A stretch of DNA of 64,000 bases from assembly GCF_033958435.1 (NCBI RefSeq), contig NC_134137.1, positions 172,745,501 to 172,809,500 on the forward strand, read 5' to 3'. A program made the position numbers and the translations under genes. Below are positions 45,601 through 56,964 of the stretch, in pieces. Under the pieces are notes generated by a model. The model ran no database searches. It was not told the DNA's origin and saw only the letters and a list, made by a program, of their open reading frames with translations. The DNA comes from Carettochelys insculpta. Its lineage: Eukaryota > Chordata > Testudines > Carettochelyidae. The first letter of the stretch is position 1; the number at the start of each line of letters is the position of its first letter.

Positions 45601-45837
45601 TAAATGTGGCCCCTCCTCAGAGCCAGGATCCAGGAGTACCACTGCTACTCCACACACATGCCCCAGTGCTGGGCAGGAGAAGCACATGGTGTTGGTGGTG
45701 GCGGAGGCTCTGGGGCAGCGTTTGTGCTGTTAATGGTGGTGGTGGCTCTGGTGAGTCACAGGCACCAAGTTAGAGTGTGGGGTGGGGTGGGCTAGAGGTG
45801 CCTGGCTCTGTGGGAGAAGGAGGGTATTGAGCCCCAT

Positions 45838-45860
45838 ATTATCTATCTATCTATCTATCA
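45838..45860 (+). repeat. (ATCT)n microsatellite
   Basis: About five tandem ATCT units. Confidence 0.9.
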
Positions 45861-47480
45861 ATCATATGTGGTGCTTTGCACTCTGTCCATGGCTCTTCGT
45901 CCCTAACTGGTTGGCCACCCCTGCTCTATAACCATGGGGGAGAGGCAGTAACAGTCAGAGATACGGACTGGGACAACTCGACTCTGCCCTGGTGCAGTGT
46001 TGGTAAGAGGGCCCCTGGCTAAGGGTGGGTGGATGGGGCTCTGGATGCAGCTGGCCACCATACAGGAGTAGGGTTCCCATGCTGGCACTGGGCATGGTGA
46101 GCCCACCACTCCCATTCTGGCCCCCATCTCCCACAGATGGAGCCCAAACAGCCCCAATGACTCTCAGACCCCATGCTGGACAGCTGGGGCTGGGGAAATG
46201 AGGCCCCAGCCCTGGTGAGCCCGAGGCAACGCTCTCAGCTCCTGGCCACAGCACACCCATGCTGCAGCATCGAAGCTCGGGTGGCTGGGCACTGTGAGCC
46301 CCGTCACCCCAGCCAGCTGCAGGGATCCACCGCCTGGGCAGCTTGGCGGCCATATTCCCAGCCATGAGCCCCTCAAAGCCCAATCCCCTGCCTTGAGCCC
46401 CCCCATCCAACCTTCTGCCTGGACTCCTGTGCCCTCCATGTTTCTGCCATGAGCCCCCCCACAGTACCACTTGCCCTGATTCCTCCACCACCCCAGGGAC
46501 TTCTGCCCTGAGTCCCCACACGGACCCAAGCAATGCCAAGTACAGTTGCTAGTTTATCACAGTGGAAGCTTACAAAGAGAAGCCAAGCCATACTCAAGGA
46601 TGAAATGTAGTTAGAAATAAGGTAGACATTGGGCACAGAGAGGTTCATGCCCTCACACCACTAAAAACTCACAATAATTTTGAGTTTTTAACAAGATATG
46701 TAGTTATTCTTAATGGCTCCTCCTGTTAAATAGGTTTGGCAGTTAGATTTTTATCAGTCATTGTCCTTTTCACAACGGGCTAGGAACCCATGACAAATTA
46801 TTTACACTGTGATACTTGACATTTACAGATAGGAAAGGAAAGCAAATGCTGCTTGAGAACTAAAGAGTTTGATGTTAAAAAAAACTTTGTATATTGACAT
46901 TTTTAAAGGTCACAAATCTTTAAAGCTTTGAATCACAGCATCTGTACTGGAATAATTATTGCCTGAAGCCCCCTTCCCCCAATTTCCTGTAACCATGAAA
47001 AGTTAAACAGTTAAAAATTAAAAATGCCCAAAAATATCCATCAACATCAGAAAAAATTAATTCCGCCAAGTCTACTTTAAAATGCCATCTTGGAATGACA
47101 AAGAGCAAAATAATGTTATCAACAGGAAACAAAACAACAACATAGGAGCCCTTAAAATCCCCCACTCTCAGACTGTTCCACTCTAAGAAACAGAAAAGCA
47201 TCCAATTATGGGCATGACAATGATTGCTTTCCATAGATTTTCACTGCTGAATCATGACAAAGATTTTAACAAAAACACTAGCTAGCTAATTGCAGTTCAT
47301 GATCTCAGTCTGTATAAATCTGGCTTAAACTAAAATTAATTAAAGCTAGTTAAATCAGACAGTATTTGGGGAGTACTTGGAATCCTCCATAATGCCAGAT
47401 CAAAACCAAACAATTTCTTTTATCACCACTCGACAAAGATAAAGTGGAAATTTCTCATGTCGAGTGCTGTCCCTTCTGAA
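45861..47480. other. Intergenic, GC-rich then AT-rich, no recognised gene
   Basis: The GC-rich part (to about 46540) gives long frames on the minus strand up to 194 residues, rich in Gly, Trp and Pro, with no family resemblance. From 46660 the sequence is AT-rich and unannotated. Confidence 0.5.
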
Positions 47481-47639
47481 CTGTGGTCCCCAGTTCCTTA
47501 AATGGACAACAGCTCTCTGCACCAGCCCAAGAGCAGCTGTATGAGTTAATGGAGTTACAGCTCCTTTTGAATCACTCAGAGGGACTACAAAAGGATGTCT
47601 TTGGTCTTCTTTACAGTTTGCGCTGGCCCTGGAGCCTTT

Positions 47640-47870
47640 CACGCAGGAAAAGAAACAGTCGGAAGCACCGACAGCTGCTGCAGGCCCTGGGGAAAGGTGG
47701 GAAGAGGGCCCAGCCCTGCACCCCAGAAAGGGCAGGGCCCAGAGGGAAAGGGGCGGGGCTGTGGGCAGTCATACCTCAGCACCGCCCGCCCCATTCCATG
47801 AAGTCGTGTGCAGCCAGAGCAAGGCTGCCACGGTGTTTCAAAAGGGCCCCTTTCTCATCCTTGTCGGTGG
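47640..47870. repeat. GC-rich interspersed repeat
   Basis: GGGCGGGGCTGTGGGCAGTC and the GTTTCAAAAGGGCCCC end resemble the blocks at 61860-62110. Low definition of termini. Confidence 0.4.
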
Positions 47871-47989
47871 GCCTGGAAACAATGAATGATTCACAGAAAT
47901 AAAACTTGAAGGAGTATATCTGAAAATGGTTTTATCAGTAAATGTAATATTCATCACAATGATGGATATATAGCTAAAACCAACCATTG

Positions 47990-48300
47990 TCCTAAAAATA
48001 GTATCTAAGGACTCTGGGAAAGCAAATTTGCCAGCTCTGTGAAGTCACTGGGTACAGTTGGCAACAAATGTTATAAGATATCTGGGCATTCAGATCTCAG
48101 AAAACTTAGAGGAGCTCTATGATTCAAATGTCAAACTACTAATTCAGCCAATGAAAAAGAGACCTTGCATGCTGGGGGCATGTACGCAAATTCTTGGCTG
48201 GCACGAATAGCGACAGTAAAAACTAACATTTTAGCAAGGATGTTTTTTCTTATTGCAAAAGCTTTCCAAGATCATAGCAGGAATATGGAGAATGTCAGAA
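47990..48300 (+). mobile_element. L1-like LINE ORF2 fragment
   Basis: Two frames give RYLGIQISENLEELYDSNVK (48070-48130) and SWLARIATVKTNILARMFFL (48193-48260), the typical L1/Tx1 ORF2 block downstream of RT. One frameshift separates them. It is 5' and 3' incomplete. Confidence 0.7.
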
Positions 48301-48840
48301 ATTATATGGAAGAAGAAGAAGCAAAGAATCAATACAGATTTTATGGACACTGGTAGCAGTCTGGAGTTGCCAGCTTCCACACAGCAATTGTTGCTTACTT
48401 TTCTGCAGTGATTGGCAGCTCTCTGTTCTGGAGTCCTTACACCACAGTGCTAGGGCGAGCTCCCACAGAGTTACAGGCAGGTAGACGTGTGCACCCAAAA
48501 AGTCTGCAGCCACCTCTAGTCATTCCACATGTACATCACAATTCAATTCTACCATTCAGTGCTTGTTTCCTGAGCCCTGTACCAACGGTCCATGAACGCC
48601 AACAGCAACCTTCAGTTATTTGTTTCCATGGCAGACAGTTCTCTCTTTCACAGCTCATGAAATACTGCAAGACCTGCCATGTTGTGTTCATAACATTCAT
48701 CCCCAGAACGGTCAGGATCCATGCTCTCAGGCAGAGACGGTGGGTGCACAACTTACAAGGCCTCTTGAAAAACTGCATGAAATGCAGTAGGAAGCCCACG
48801 GGAAGGAGACAACTGCATTACCCTCCTTCGCGCACCGTGG
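48300..48840 (-). pseudogene. PIF/Harbinger transposase relic (HARBI1-like N-terminus)
   Basis: The minus strand encodes, in shifting frames, LLLAFMDRWYRAQETSTEW, WELALALWCKDSRTE and IAVWKLATPDCYQ (near 48350-48392), the order found at the start of HARBI1-like transposases in reptile genomes. Stops and frameshifts are frequent, and the DDE core is not preserved before the L1-like fragment begins. Confidence 0.68.
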
Positions 48841-48845
48841 ACCAC

Positions 48846-49264
48846 TGTGATGGGGTTCAGGGGTCCCCCTGCACTGCACCCTGTCCGCTGGCAGGAGTGA
48901 CTCTCACTCAGCAGGTACAACAGGAGGTTTATTAGGCAACAGATGCCCAGTTTCTCACAGAAGCGACAGTACAGCAGCCAGAGACAGTCCTTCCAACCCG
49001 TCCTGGGGAGAAGACCCCGAGGGGTGCCCCTCTGGGGTGTAGCTTTCCCCCTCCTCAGGCTGGCTGCCTTCCAGCTCCTCTTCCCCTAGCCTGTAACTGC
49101 CGCCCCCGATTCAAAAACCCAGCTCGGCACCTCCCTCCTCTTTGTTCAGGGCAGAGGTGTTACCTGCCAGTTGTAGCCCCAGGGTCATCCTTAACCACTG
49201 GGAGCTGCTGCTTGCCTCAGACATCCAGCCTGGCTCACACAGGCACTCCCCCCACTCCATCACA
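48846..49264 (-). mobile_element. Solo LTR, 419 bp, with perfect 5-bp target duplication
   Basis: The ends TGTGATGG and CCATCACA are perfect inverted repeats, and ACCAC lies on both sides (48841-48845, 49265-49269). The minus strand contains CCTAATAAACC, a polyadenylation signal, indicating transcription toward lower coordinates. It is homologous to 41893-42291. Confidence 0.92.
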
Positions 49265-49399
49265 ACCACTTTCCAGAGTTCCCAGTGGCAGAGAGTGACA
49301 GAGGGTGGTGAATTTGATCACGTCTTTCTGGCACCAAACACCTTCTAGACTTACAGGATAAACAGGGTGGCTTAGAAGTCGTTAAGTTGATAGAATCCC

Positions 49400-49985
49400 A
49401 GGGGAGGGCACCAATAATGGTTCTCATTAACACATTTAAAACTATAAATGGACCTACAATTTATACTTCTAACTTCACACAGAAGAATGATACATGCACC
49501 AAAATGGAATATACAAATCCAGCAGATTGGAACATTAAAATTGGTTAAGTTAATTTTATCCAAAGCATCTCCAAAGCATATTCATGTGCATCAGGATTTT
49601 TATAAAGCATGGGGGGGACCATTACACCCCTATTATATAATCAGAATAACTGAAACAATATAAATTCCTACACAAATAATTTATACCCAAACCTAATTTA
49701 AAAATCCTAAACAAAATTACAAAAATATTCAGAACAAACATTTAAAATATCTCTTCAAAAAATAAGTACACTCACAACAAATAAACTAATTTGAATTTAC
49801 AAAAAAGCAGTCCTCTAACTTTCAACTCTCATAACTGTGTCCTTTTTCACATCATTAATAAAAATAATCTTTCCAAAAATTTATTAAAAACTTTTTAGAA
49901 GAACCACCCTCACTACACAAACTTTAAATAAAACAAAATACCATACGGCAATTAAAGCAAATTTTAGCTCAAACCCCAGCCCTAA
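49400..49985. other. A-rich, G-poor intergenic tract
   Basis: Strong strand asymmetry (few G on the + strand), no frames, no repeat ends. Similar composition continues at 50310-50640 beyond the inserted MITE. Origin unknown. Confidence 0.5.
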
Positions 49986-50307
49986 CAGGTTGAACATCTG
50001 TAGTGCAGCACCCTTGGGACCTCACCAGTCCCAAATGACTGAATTTACTGGGCAACAGGAGGTCAATATTGTCTAGCACATTTCCAATGCTGCCACTGCT
50101 TACTGGGCTCTTAGAAGACATTTAGGGGTAAATTACAGCTAAATAACTGCATAGAACACTGAGAGCCAGGACTGGTGGCTGGAAACAAACTTTATGGAAC
50201 ATGGAAAATTCAGCCACACCTGTGATCAGTGGTCATCCAACTAACTAAAATTATGGATTACGGATGTTGCCGGATAAGATAGTGCTGGAATAGAGAGATT
50301 CAACTTG
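49986..50307 (+). mobile_element. 300-bp Tigger-like MITE, copy 3
   Basis: It starts CAGGTTGAACATCTGTAGTG and ends AGAGAGATTCAACTTG. Internal GCACCCTTGGGACCTCACC and AGAACACTGAGAGCCAGGAC match the copies at 9043 and 23432. The TA target is mutated (AA/TT). Confidence 0.72.
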
Positions 50308-50677
50308 TTAAATAAAAGAAAAAAAAAGAAAGCTAAATCAAAACCATAACACAAAATTCCAGGCCGCAAGCTATGCCTCCAAAATGTTAAATAATATAAA
50401 AAGAATTTAATTTTTACATAAGAATCCTAGCATCAATACGAACTCCGCAATGTTAAAATATTTAATGCAATTATAATCTATATTGATAAAACTTGCCCAT
50501 GTGCCAATAAAATGTATACCTCCCTAGCAAAATCAACAACAATCAATTTTTCTTATAACCAATCCCTCCCTCTCAAGACCTTGTTTCACTGAAAATGTCA
50601 CTGATGAGATAGGTATAAAATTTATCTGGCAATCAATGCAGAACATGAATCATCCCTCACAGCTGTCCTCCTCTCTG

Positions 50678-50835
50678 GGCTTGTCTACACTACCACCTTC
50701 CTTCAAAGGAAGGACGGTAATTAGCGTGTTGAGAGTTTACTAATGAAGTGCTGCTGTGCATAGGCTAGACATGTGCCGGTACTTCGAAGTTTAAAACTTC
50801 AGAGTTGCCGTGGGGGGGGAATTTGCTCAGTGAAA
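50678..50835. repeat. Partial TIR element, GTCTACAC superfamily
   Basis: GGCTTGTCTACACTACCACC, TTCAAAGGAAGGACGG, TTTACTAATGAAGTGCTGC and GTACTTCGAAGTT blocks follow in the same order as at 13661. Right end missing. Confidence 0.55.
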
Positions 50836-50839
50836 AAAG

Positions 50840-52280
50840 TAAATGACAGTCTCTGCCTATTGGACAAACAGAAAGCAAACAGCAGCAGTGTAAGCTTTCA
50901 CCAGCTCTCTCTGTCGCGCCTGAGCTAGAGGGGCCAGTTCTGAGCTGAGAAGGTATTTAATTCTCCATACCTACTCTATCCTGGGCCTTCTGCAGAAGCA
51001 GTCAGCCAGCCTGCCAATTACTCTGGGGCATATTTGTGATGCAGCCTCCTGGTTTACGCACCAAGAATTGAGTTGAGATTCCTGTCTAACACGATACTGA
51101 TTTAAAGTAATAAAGGCAAAAGGGTAGATTGCGGCCAGCCCCTGAGAAGGATGCAAGAAGGTGATTGTTATTGCAATTCTTATGCTCTCTGAAATAGAAG
51201 GACCACTGATAGCTACTCAAAAAAGGCTAGGTGAAGTTGGTGCCATGGCTGGAGGAGGCTGGGTGCACCCCTCACCTCCTTAAGGGTTGTTGTGATTACA
51301 CAATTGGCAGGTATTTGCCTCTGCATTGCAGGCTCTTTGTGCCAGCTAGAAAACCCGCCTTGGAAAGGGATCGCTGACAGTAGGGTTCCTCATCATCATG
51401 TTTGTCAGCTGCTCACCCCAGTGCCCAGCGCTGCCCCTGAAGCCCGCAGTGCGGAGCACATTCTAAGGCTGGCAGAATGAGAACAACTTGTGTCTATGTC
51501 CTGGCTGTTCACCGGTGCAGAAAGCCCTTAAGGGCCCAGGGGACAGGTGCTGGGACAACCTGCATAACCGAGAGCTGAACGGAAAGCGTTAAACACTGCT
51601 GACACATCCCCAGCTCTCACCTAATTCCAGCACTTGGGACCGCAGGCAGCGGAGGCACAAGTTCTAACCTGCGTGAAGTGGGATTGGGTAATTTAGACCC
51701 AGAAGTGAGTAGGTACAATCAGTCGCAGGATGCAGGCAGGGAAGAATCTGGCCCCAGCTTTCCCAGAGCTCCTGCTGGAGCGGAGAATACCTGCCTGAAC
51801 TCCATGTGTGGGCTGTATTTTAATGAGCACATAAATTACAGTGTGAAAGACCTGACAAAGAGCAAAAGCATTTCCCTGTTACAATGCCATTGTGACTCTC
51901 TCATCCTTGTTGCTATTGGTATCGTAATCACTGATTTCTAGGTCATCTGCTCACTGTCTAGATAGTTACACCCACGCTCCCAGGCAAACTCCAGGAGAAT
52001 CCTTTGTTGGGTAGAATAAAGGAACCCATTTTCACTTAGCTGCACTTTGTTCTGTTTCATTATTAGTTCAGTGTTCTCTGGGCAGCTTATTGAACTGAGC
52101 ATGACAATAAAAAGCTTAGAGGCTGGACTTCTCATGATCCTACAAAATTCAGTACAAAATATTATGAAAAGTGTTCTTGAAAATAGTTAAGTCCAAGGTA
52201 CAAAATTGGTGCTGGATCCAGTGGAGGTATTTGGATTAGAGGTTTTGGCCATTGGAGCAGCAAACCACCAATCTATGCCA
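50840..52280. other. Intergenic, no recognised gene
   Basis: No credible coding frames, no repeat termini recognised. Confidence 0.5.
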
Positions 52281-52284
52281 CAAT

Positions 52285-52995
52285 GGCTACGTCTACACGT
52301 GAAGCCTACATCGAAGTAGCCTATTTCGATGTGGCGACATCGAAATAGGCTATTTCGATGAATAACGTCTACACGTCCTCCAGGGCTGGCAACGTCGATG
52401 TTCAACATCGACGTTGCACAGCACCACATCGAAATAGGCGCTGCGAGGGAACGTCTACACGCCACAGTAGCACACATCGAAATAAGGGTGCCAGGCACAG
52501 CTGCAGACAGGGTCACAGGGCGGACTCAACAGCCAGCCGCTCCCTTAAAGGGCCCCTCCCAGACACACTTGCACTAAACAGCACAAGATCCACAGAGCCG
52601 ACAACGAGTTGCAGACCCTGTGCATGCAGCATGAATCCCCCGCTGCAGCAGCAGCAGCCAGAAGCCCTGGGCTAAAGGCTGCTGCACACGGTGACCATAG
52701 AGCCCCGCACGGGCTGGAAAGACAGCGTCTCTCAACCCCCCAGCTGATGGCTGCCATGGAGGACCCCACAATTTCGACGTTGCGGGACGCGGATCGTCTA
52801 CACGGTCCCTACTTCGACGTTGAACGTCGAAGTAGGGCGCTATTCCGATCCCCTCATGAGGTTAGCGACTTCGACGTCTCGCCGCCTAACATCGAAGTTA
52901 ACTTCGAAATAGTGCCCGACGCGTGTAGCCGCGACGGGTGCTATTTCGAAGTTAGTGCCGCTACTTCGAAGTAGCGTGCACGTGTAGACACAGCC
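52285..52995. mobile_element. 700-bp TTCGAA-rich TIR element, copy B
   Basis: The ends GGCTACGTCTACACGTG and CACGTGTAGACACAGCC are inverted and AAT flanks both sides (52282-52284, 52996-52998). GTCTACACG recurs at about 52291, 52367, 52454 and 52796 and inverted near 52921. The middle matches copies A and C, including the CAG run at 52642. Confidence 0.93.
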
Positions 52996-53065
52996 AATGT
53001 CTGCCAATTTCTCTAGCAGAGCTCAACAGACCAGTAGGCAGCTCCATCAATTACTTAATCAAGCC

Positions 53066-53290
53066 AAAAACAACAAGAAGTCCCATGGCCCCTTATAGAT
53101 TCACTGATATTTTGGAGCATAAGCTTTCATGGGCAAAGACCCACTTTGTCAGATGCATGCATGCTGCATGCATCTGACAAAGTGGGTCTTTGCCCATGAA
53201 AACTTATGCTCCAAAATACCTGTGAGTCTATAAGGTATCACAGGACTTGTTGTTTCTGAAGATACAGATTAACACGGCTCCCTCTCTGAC
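53066..53290 (-). mobile_element. Penelope-like repeat, copy 5 (inverted dimer)
   Basis: Two head-to-head halves carry GGAGCATAAGCTTTCATGGG and its inverse, around TGCATGCATGCTGCATGCA. A 13-bp flanking repeat ACTTAATC(A/C)AGCC lies at 53053-53065 and 53291-53303. The hammerhead-like core is CTGACAA in both halves, one G-to-A change from the consensus. Confidence 0.72.
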
Positions 53291-53309
53291 ACTTAATCCA
53301 GCCAGTGCT

Positions 53310-56300
53310 TCAGACTGAACTATTATTCAGGCAACTGCTCCTGCAACCAGGTGGAACATGTTGTGACATTCATTAAAGCGAGACCCTAACGGAAATTCCA
53401 GCCGAAAGATTTCAGTTGGTTCCAACCTGCAGCTAAATTTTGGAACAATGCAATAGATTTTGTAATCTAGGGTTCCTTAAATATCAGCTCCAGTAACTGC
53501 CACCACTTCTGTCCTTCACACCAAATAAACAAAGACCACACAACCCCTTCTCTCCACATCCAGATGTAAACAGACACAATTTGTATTAAGACTGGAGGAA
53601 GAAAACCAAATTTACCAATTCAGCATCATCAAAATGCTTGCCTAGTTAGGAAACCACATACTCATTTAGGGCTGCTCTTGTCCTCTCTCTCCTGCTATTG
53701 TTTGTTGAACTTATTTACACGCCATATCCAGCAAAGCTGCAAGCTCTCGGCCATAGGGATGGTGGTTTTCAATGTGTTTTCACAGTGCCTAACAAAACAT
53801 CCCTTTTACTTCTCACATCTGCAGTCCCAACTGAGGACCATAGATGTTATTATAAATTCATCTAACAATGCTGTTCCTCCACTAGAAAGGTTCAGAGACA
53901 CGTAGACACCAAGAGACCTGCCAAGGGGCTCTAATGAAATCTATCAGAATTTTCCACTTGGAGTCCAAGACAAATCTATTTAGTGTCAACTGTCTAACAA
54001 CTTTTGCTTTTACCCTCAGACTCTCTGCCATCTAGATGAAGTTCAATCGTTCCTGGGCAAGGCAAGGCTGATACAATAGGCTTCTAATGAAACACTACTA
54101 TTCTACATGTTTATTTAAGTAAATACTATAGGACTGTTCATATTAAAGACAGGCCAAAGAGACAGTGTTTGGATCTATAATCCTTTTAGTCTAAAGTTTG
54201 AGGCTTTGGCCTCTGACATTTGAATTCAAGGTGAAATCTCCTGTGATTTGCCATTTTAGTGAAATTGTTGCCATCTTCATCTGACTCTGTGCTGGGTTCA
54301 GAAGATAGGCATCATCTGGTGTGAGATTCATTCCAGAACCAAAATGGACATTAGACTTTGATCCAACGATTTAAAAACTAGGCCCATCAGCAGTAGTGAT
54401 GATTGTAATACATTTTGCATGGTTTTGAGGGGAGCTGTGACTGCAAAACCACTAATAGTTGAATTCTAATGACTGATGACTTGCATTATCGATGAGAAAA
54501 TATTCTTGGCAAAGGAGTAGATGAGGTGATAAGTAGCTTTGGATTGTCAAATACCTGCAAAAGCTTTTTATTGTAAACATAATCCAGTAGCAGGTAGTTA
54601 ACCCCTATTTTATGACAAAAATTAAAATCCCCACAACCCAAGGTAATTTGAACCAGGAAGTATGACAGTTTTGTATGGCTTCCTTCTCTTGCTGTGAGGT
54701 AACAGGCTGTAGGCAATATCCAATAGGGATTTCCATATCCCTTGTTCGATGATGATGTAATGACCTGGACTTAATGCACTAGACTTCTTATATAAGTTTA
54801 CATCCTTTGTGAGGTATTATTCCTTTGTATTCATGACAAGTAAGATACCTAAATAGCACTTTTCCATGACATTTTAAACAGTGAGTAACAGGCATAAAAA
54901 GAATGGTAGGGCCCACATTTTGCTTGCTAATAGCTGTGCTTTTTACATAAAACTTAATGCATTCAGTCATGATATTTGGTTAAAAAGGATCCTCGGGTGT
55001 TGTGTAACAGAGATAAAAGAACCTTGACAAGACATAAAATTGAGGAGGATGAAAGGCTTTCAGATGTGTTGCACTGTCACAGCTTTGGGAACGGACAGGG
55101 CACACACAAGCAGGAAGAGCTATGTACAGGACATTACCAACTCTGAAGAGAGAAGAATAGACATTGTAGTTGCTACATTGCCTAAAACAGCATATATGTT
55201 TGTCAGGGCTATGTATTTGCTCTTTGTGTACACTGAATAGTTAATTGGAATCCTTTCTTAGCAAGTAGCATTGGCCAAGGGAACAAGCAAGTTTGCCAGT
55301 TACGTGTTTTCTTTTTCTTCATTTCTGTTCCATGCCAATTGACATATATAATGCCCTTTAGACCTGGAGAATGAATTTTAAAGGCAAAAAGTTTGGATGC
55401 AATTTTAACAGCCAAGAGTATTTCTCAGCTACTGTATTGTAACTTCAAAATAGCATTTAGCCAAGAGTTAGAACGACCAACTGTTCCTTGTTTTTGGATT
55501 GGTTCCATGATATTAGTCTCTGTTCCTTAATTAGGTGCAATATGTTCCTTACATTCACTCTTTTGATTGCTACGTTTAAGATGCAATGCTCAGTGACTGA
55601 CACCAATTTCCTGTCACTCCTTGTCTACCATGGACTCTGTTAACTTGGTGAACAGGGAAGGAAGGGTATGTATGTCCGCACAAACTCCCACTTGAACACA
55701 CAGTCACACTCTACAAAGCTGATAATCCTGTTGCCACATTGTGGCAAACTAGAGTGTATGGGGGCACTCAGTCACACCTCCCTTTTCTGGGACACAGCTG
55801 TAGAAACCAGGCCTCCGCCATGTACATGGCGCCATGTGGGTGATGTAGGATCTTTTGACGTTGTCCAGCAGGTCAGCCTCCTGTCACCTGGTTCTTGCAG
55901 GCATCCCAGAGCGTGCGTGTGACTGAGAGAACCTGGTTTACTTCTGGAAGGCTTTACAATCCTAGGTGAGACTAATTACAGGGCAGGGGCATCAGATGCA
56001 TTCAACAGGAAGTCCATATTTTAAAAAGTGGGCTGTTACCATGGCTACAAGTTTAGCATAAGGTATGACTCCCAGTGCACCAGAACTCAAGGCTGTCAAA
56101 CAGAACTTTGCACAAGGACAGAGGGCAGAATGTGGTCTTTATATAGTTGCTGTAGTTTTTATACAGTGGGCTCTGAGTGGGTGCTGAAATGAGAGGGTGC
56201 AAGAAGATTTTTGGGTGTAATCCCTCTGGGCTCACAAACCATACACCCTCACAGGGCCAAGGAAGAGTACTCCTCCCCAGTCTCATCTCAGTGCAGACTC

Positions 56301-56380
56301 CAAAGGGAAATCCTCCACAGACAGCTGTCCAGACTGAGGTGGCTCTACCATAATAAATATTTTTCTCCCCCACCACCTTC
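53310..56380. other. Intergenic, no recognised gene
   Basis: About 3 kb of mostly unique, AT-rich sequence. Short frames show no family resemblance, and no exon of PDE9A (the 3' neighbour of WDR4 in mammals, from memory) was recognised. Confidence 0.5.
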
Positions 56381-56384
56381 CTTA

Positions 56385-56650
56385 GGCTGTGTCTACACTA
56401 GCTCGGAAAATTGCTCCACTCAGGGTCAATCTTTGGGGGATTGATTTCATGCATCTGTTGGGGAAGTGTGAAATCAACCTATCAGGGGCTGGTATTGACC
56501 TCTGTACTTCTTGCAAACTCTCCCAATGATCTTCTTCAGTGATGATGGCCAAGTATGTTGATTGCTGATACGCTGATTCGAGCTGTGCAATTGCCGTAGC
56601 TGGAATTGCGTGTCTGCAATCGACTTACTTTCCCTAGTGTAGACCTGGCC
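56385..56650. mobile_element. 266-bp TIR element, GTCTACAC superfamily, TTA target
   Basis: GGCTGTGTCTACACTAGC at the left is inverted as CTAGTGTAGACCTGGCC at the right, with TTA on both sides (56382-56384, 56651-56653). Internal arms include GTGAAATCAACC and GGATTGATTTCATGC. Noncoding. Confidence 0.85.
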
Positions 56651-56964
56651 TTAGAGCACTGCCAAGTGGAGCTGTTGAAAGGGAGGTGATTCAGAGACAG
56701 ATGGTACTCAGCAGCTGCACCAGCAAGGCCCAAAGGACAATTGTGGTAATTCACTCTCGTGTCTTGTTCAACACAGGCAAAAAATATTATGGAGACAATA
56801 GCTTTTAGAAAAAGAGCCAATCCTGTAAGCCTGGCCCACACCCTTTGTTCCTATACGTATGTATTTACATTTAATTATTGTAAAATGCATACTGCTTGCT
56901 TGTGCCCATTTTGCCATGCAATCCAGAGAGCTTTGTGTCAATAACCTATCATCTTAATTGTGTA

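Noticed and set aside
45955..46539. 194-residue minus-strand frame with Gly/Trp-rich translation
   Set aside because: GC-rich sequence with overlapping frames and no recognisable domain, splice sites or family resemblance.
41890..49269. The two LTRs as ends of a single 7.4-kb provirus
   Set aside because: Each has its own perfect 5-bp target duplication, different from the other, and the sequence between them contains unrelated elements.
49400..50640. Nuclear copy of mitochondrial DNA
   Set aside because: Composition suggested it, but no mitochondrial rRNA, tRNA or protein motif could be recognised.
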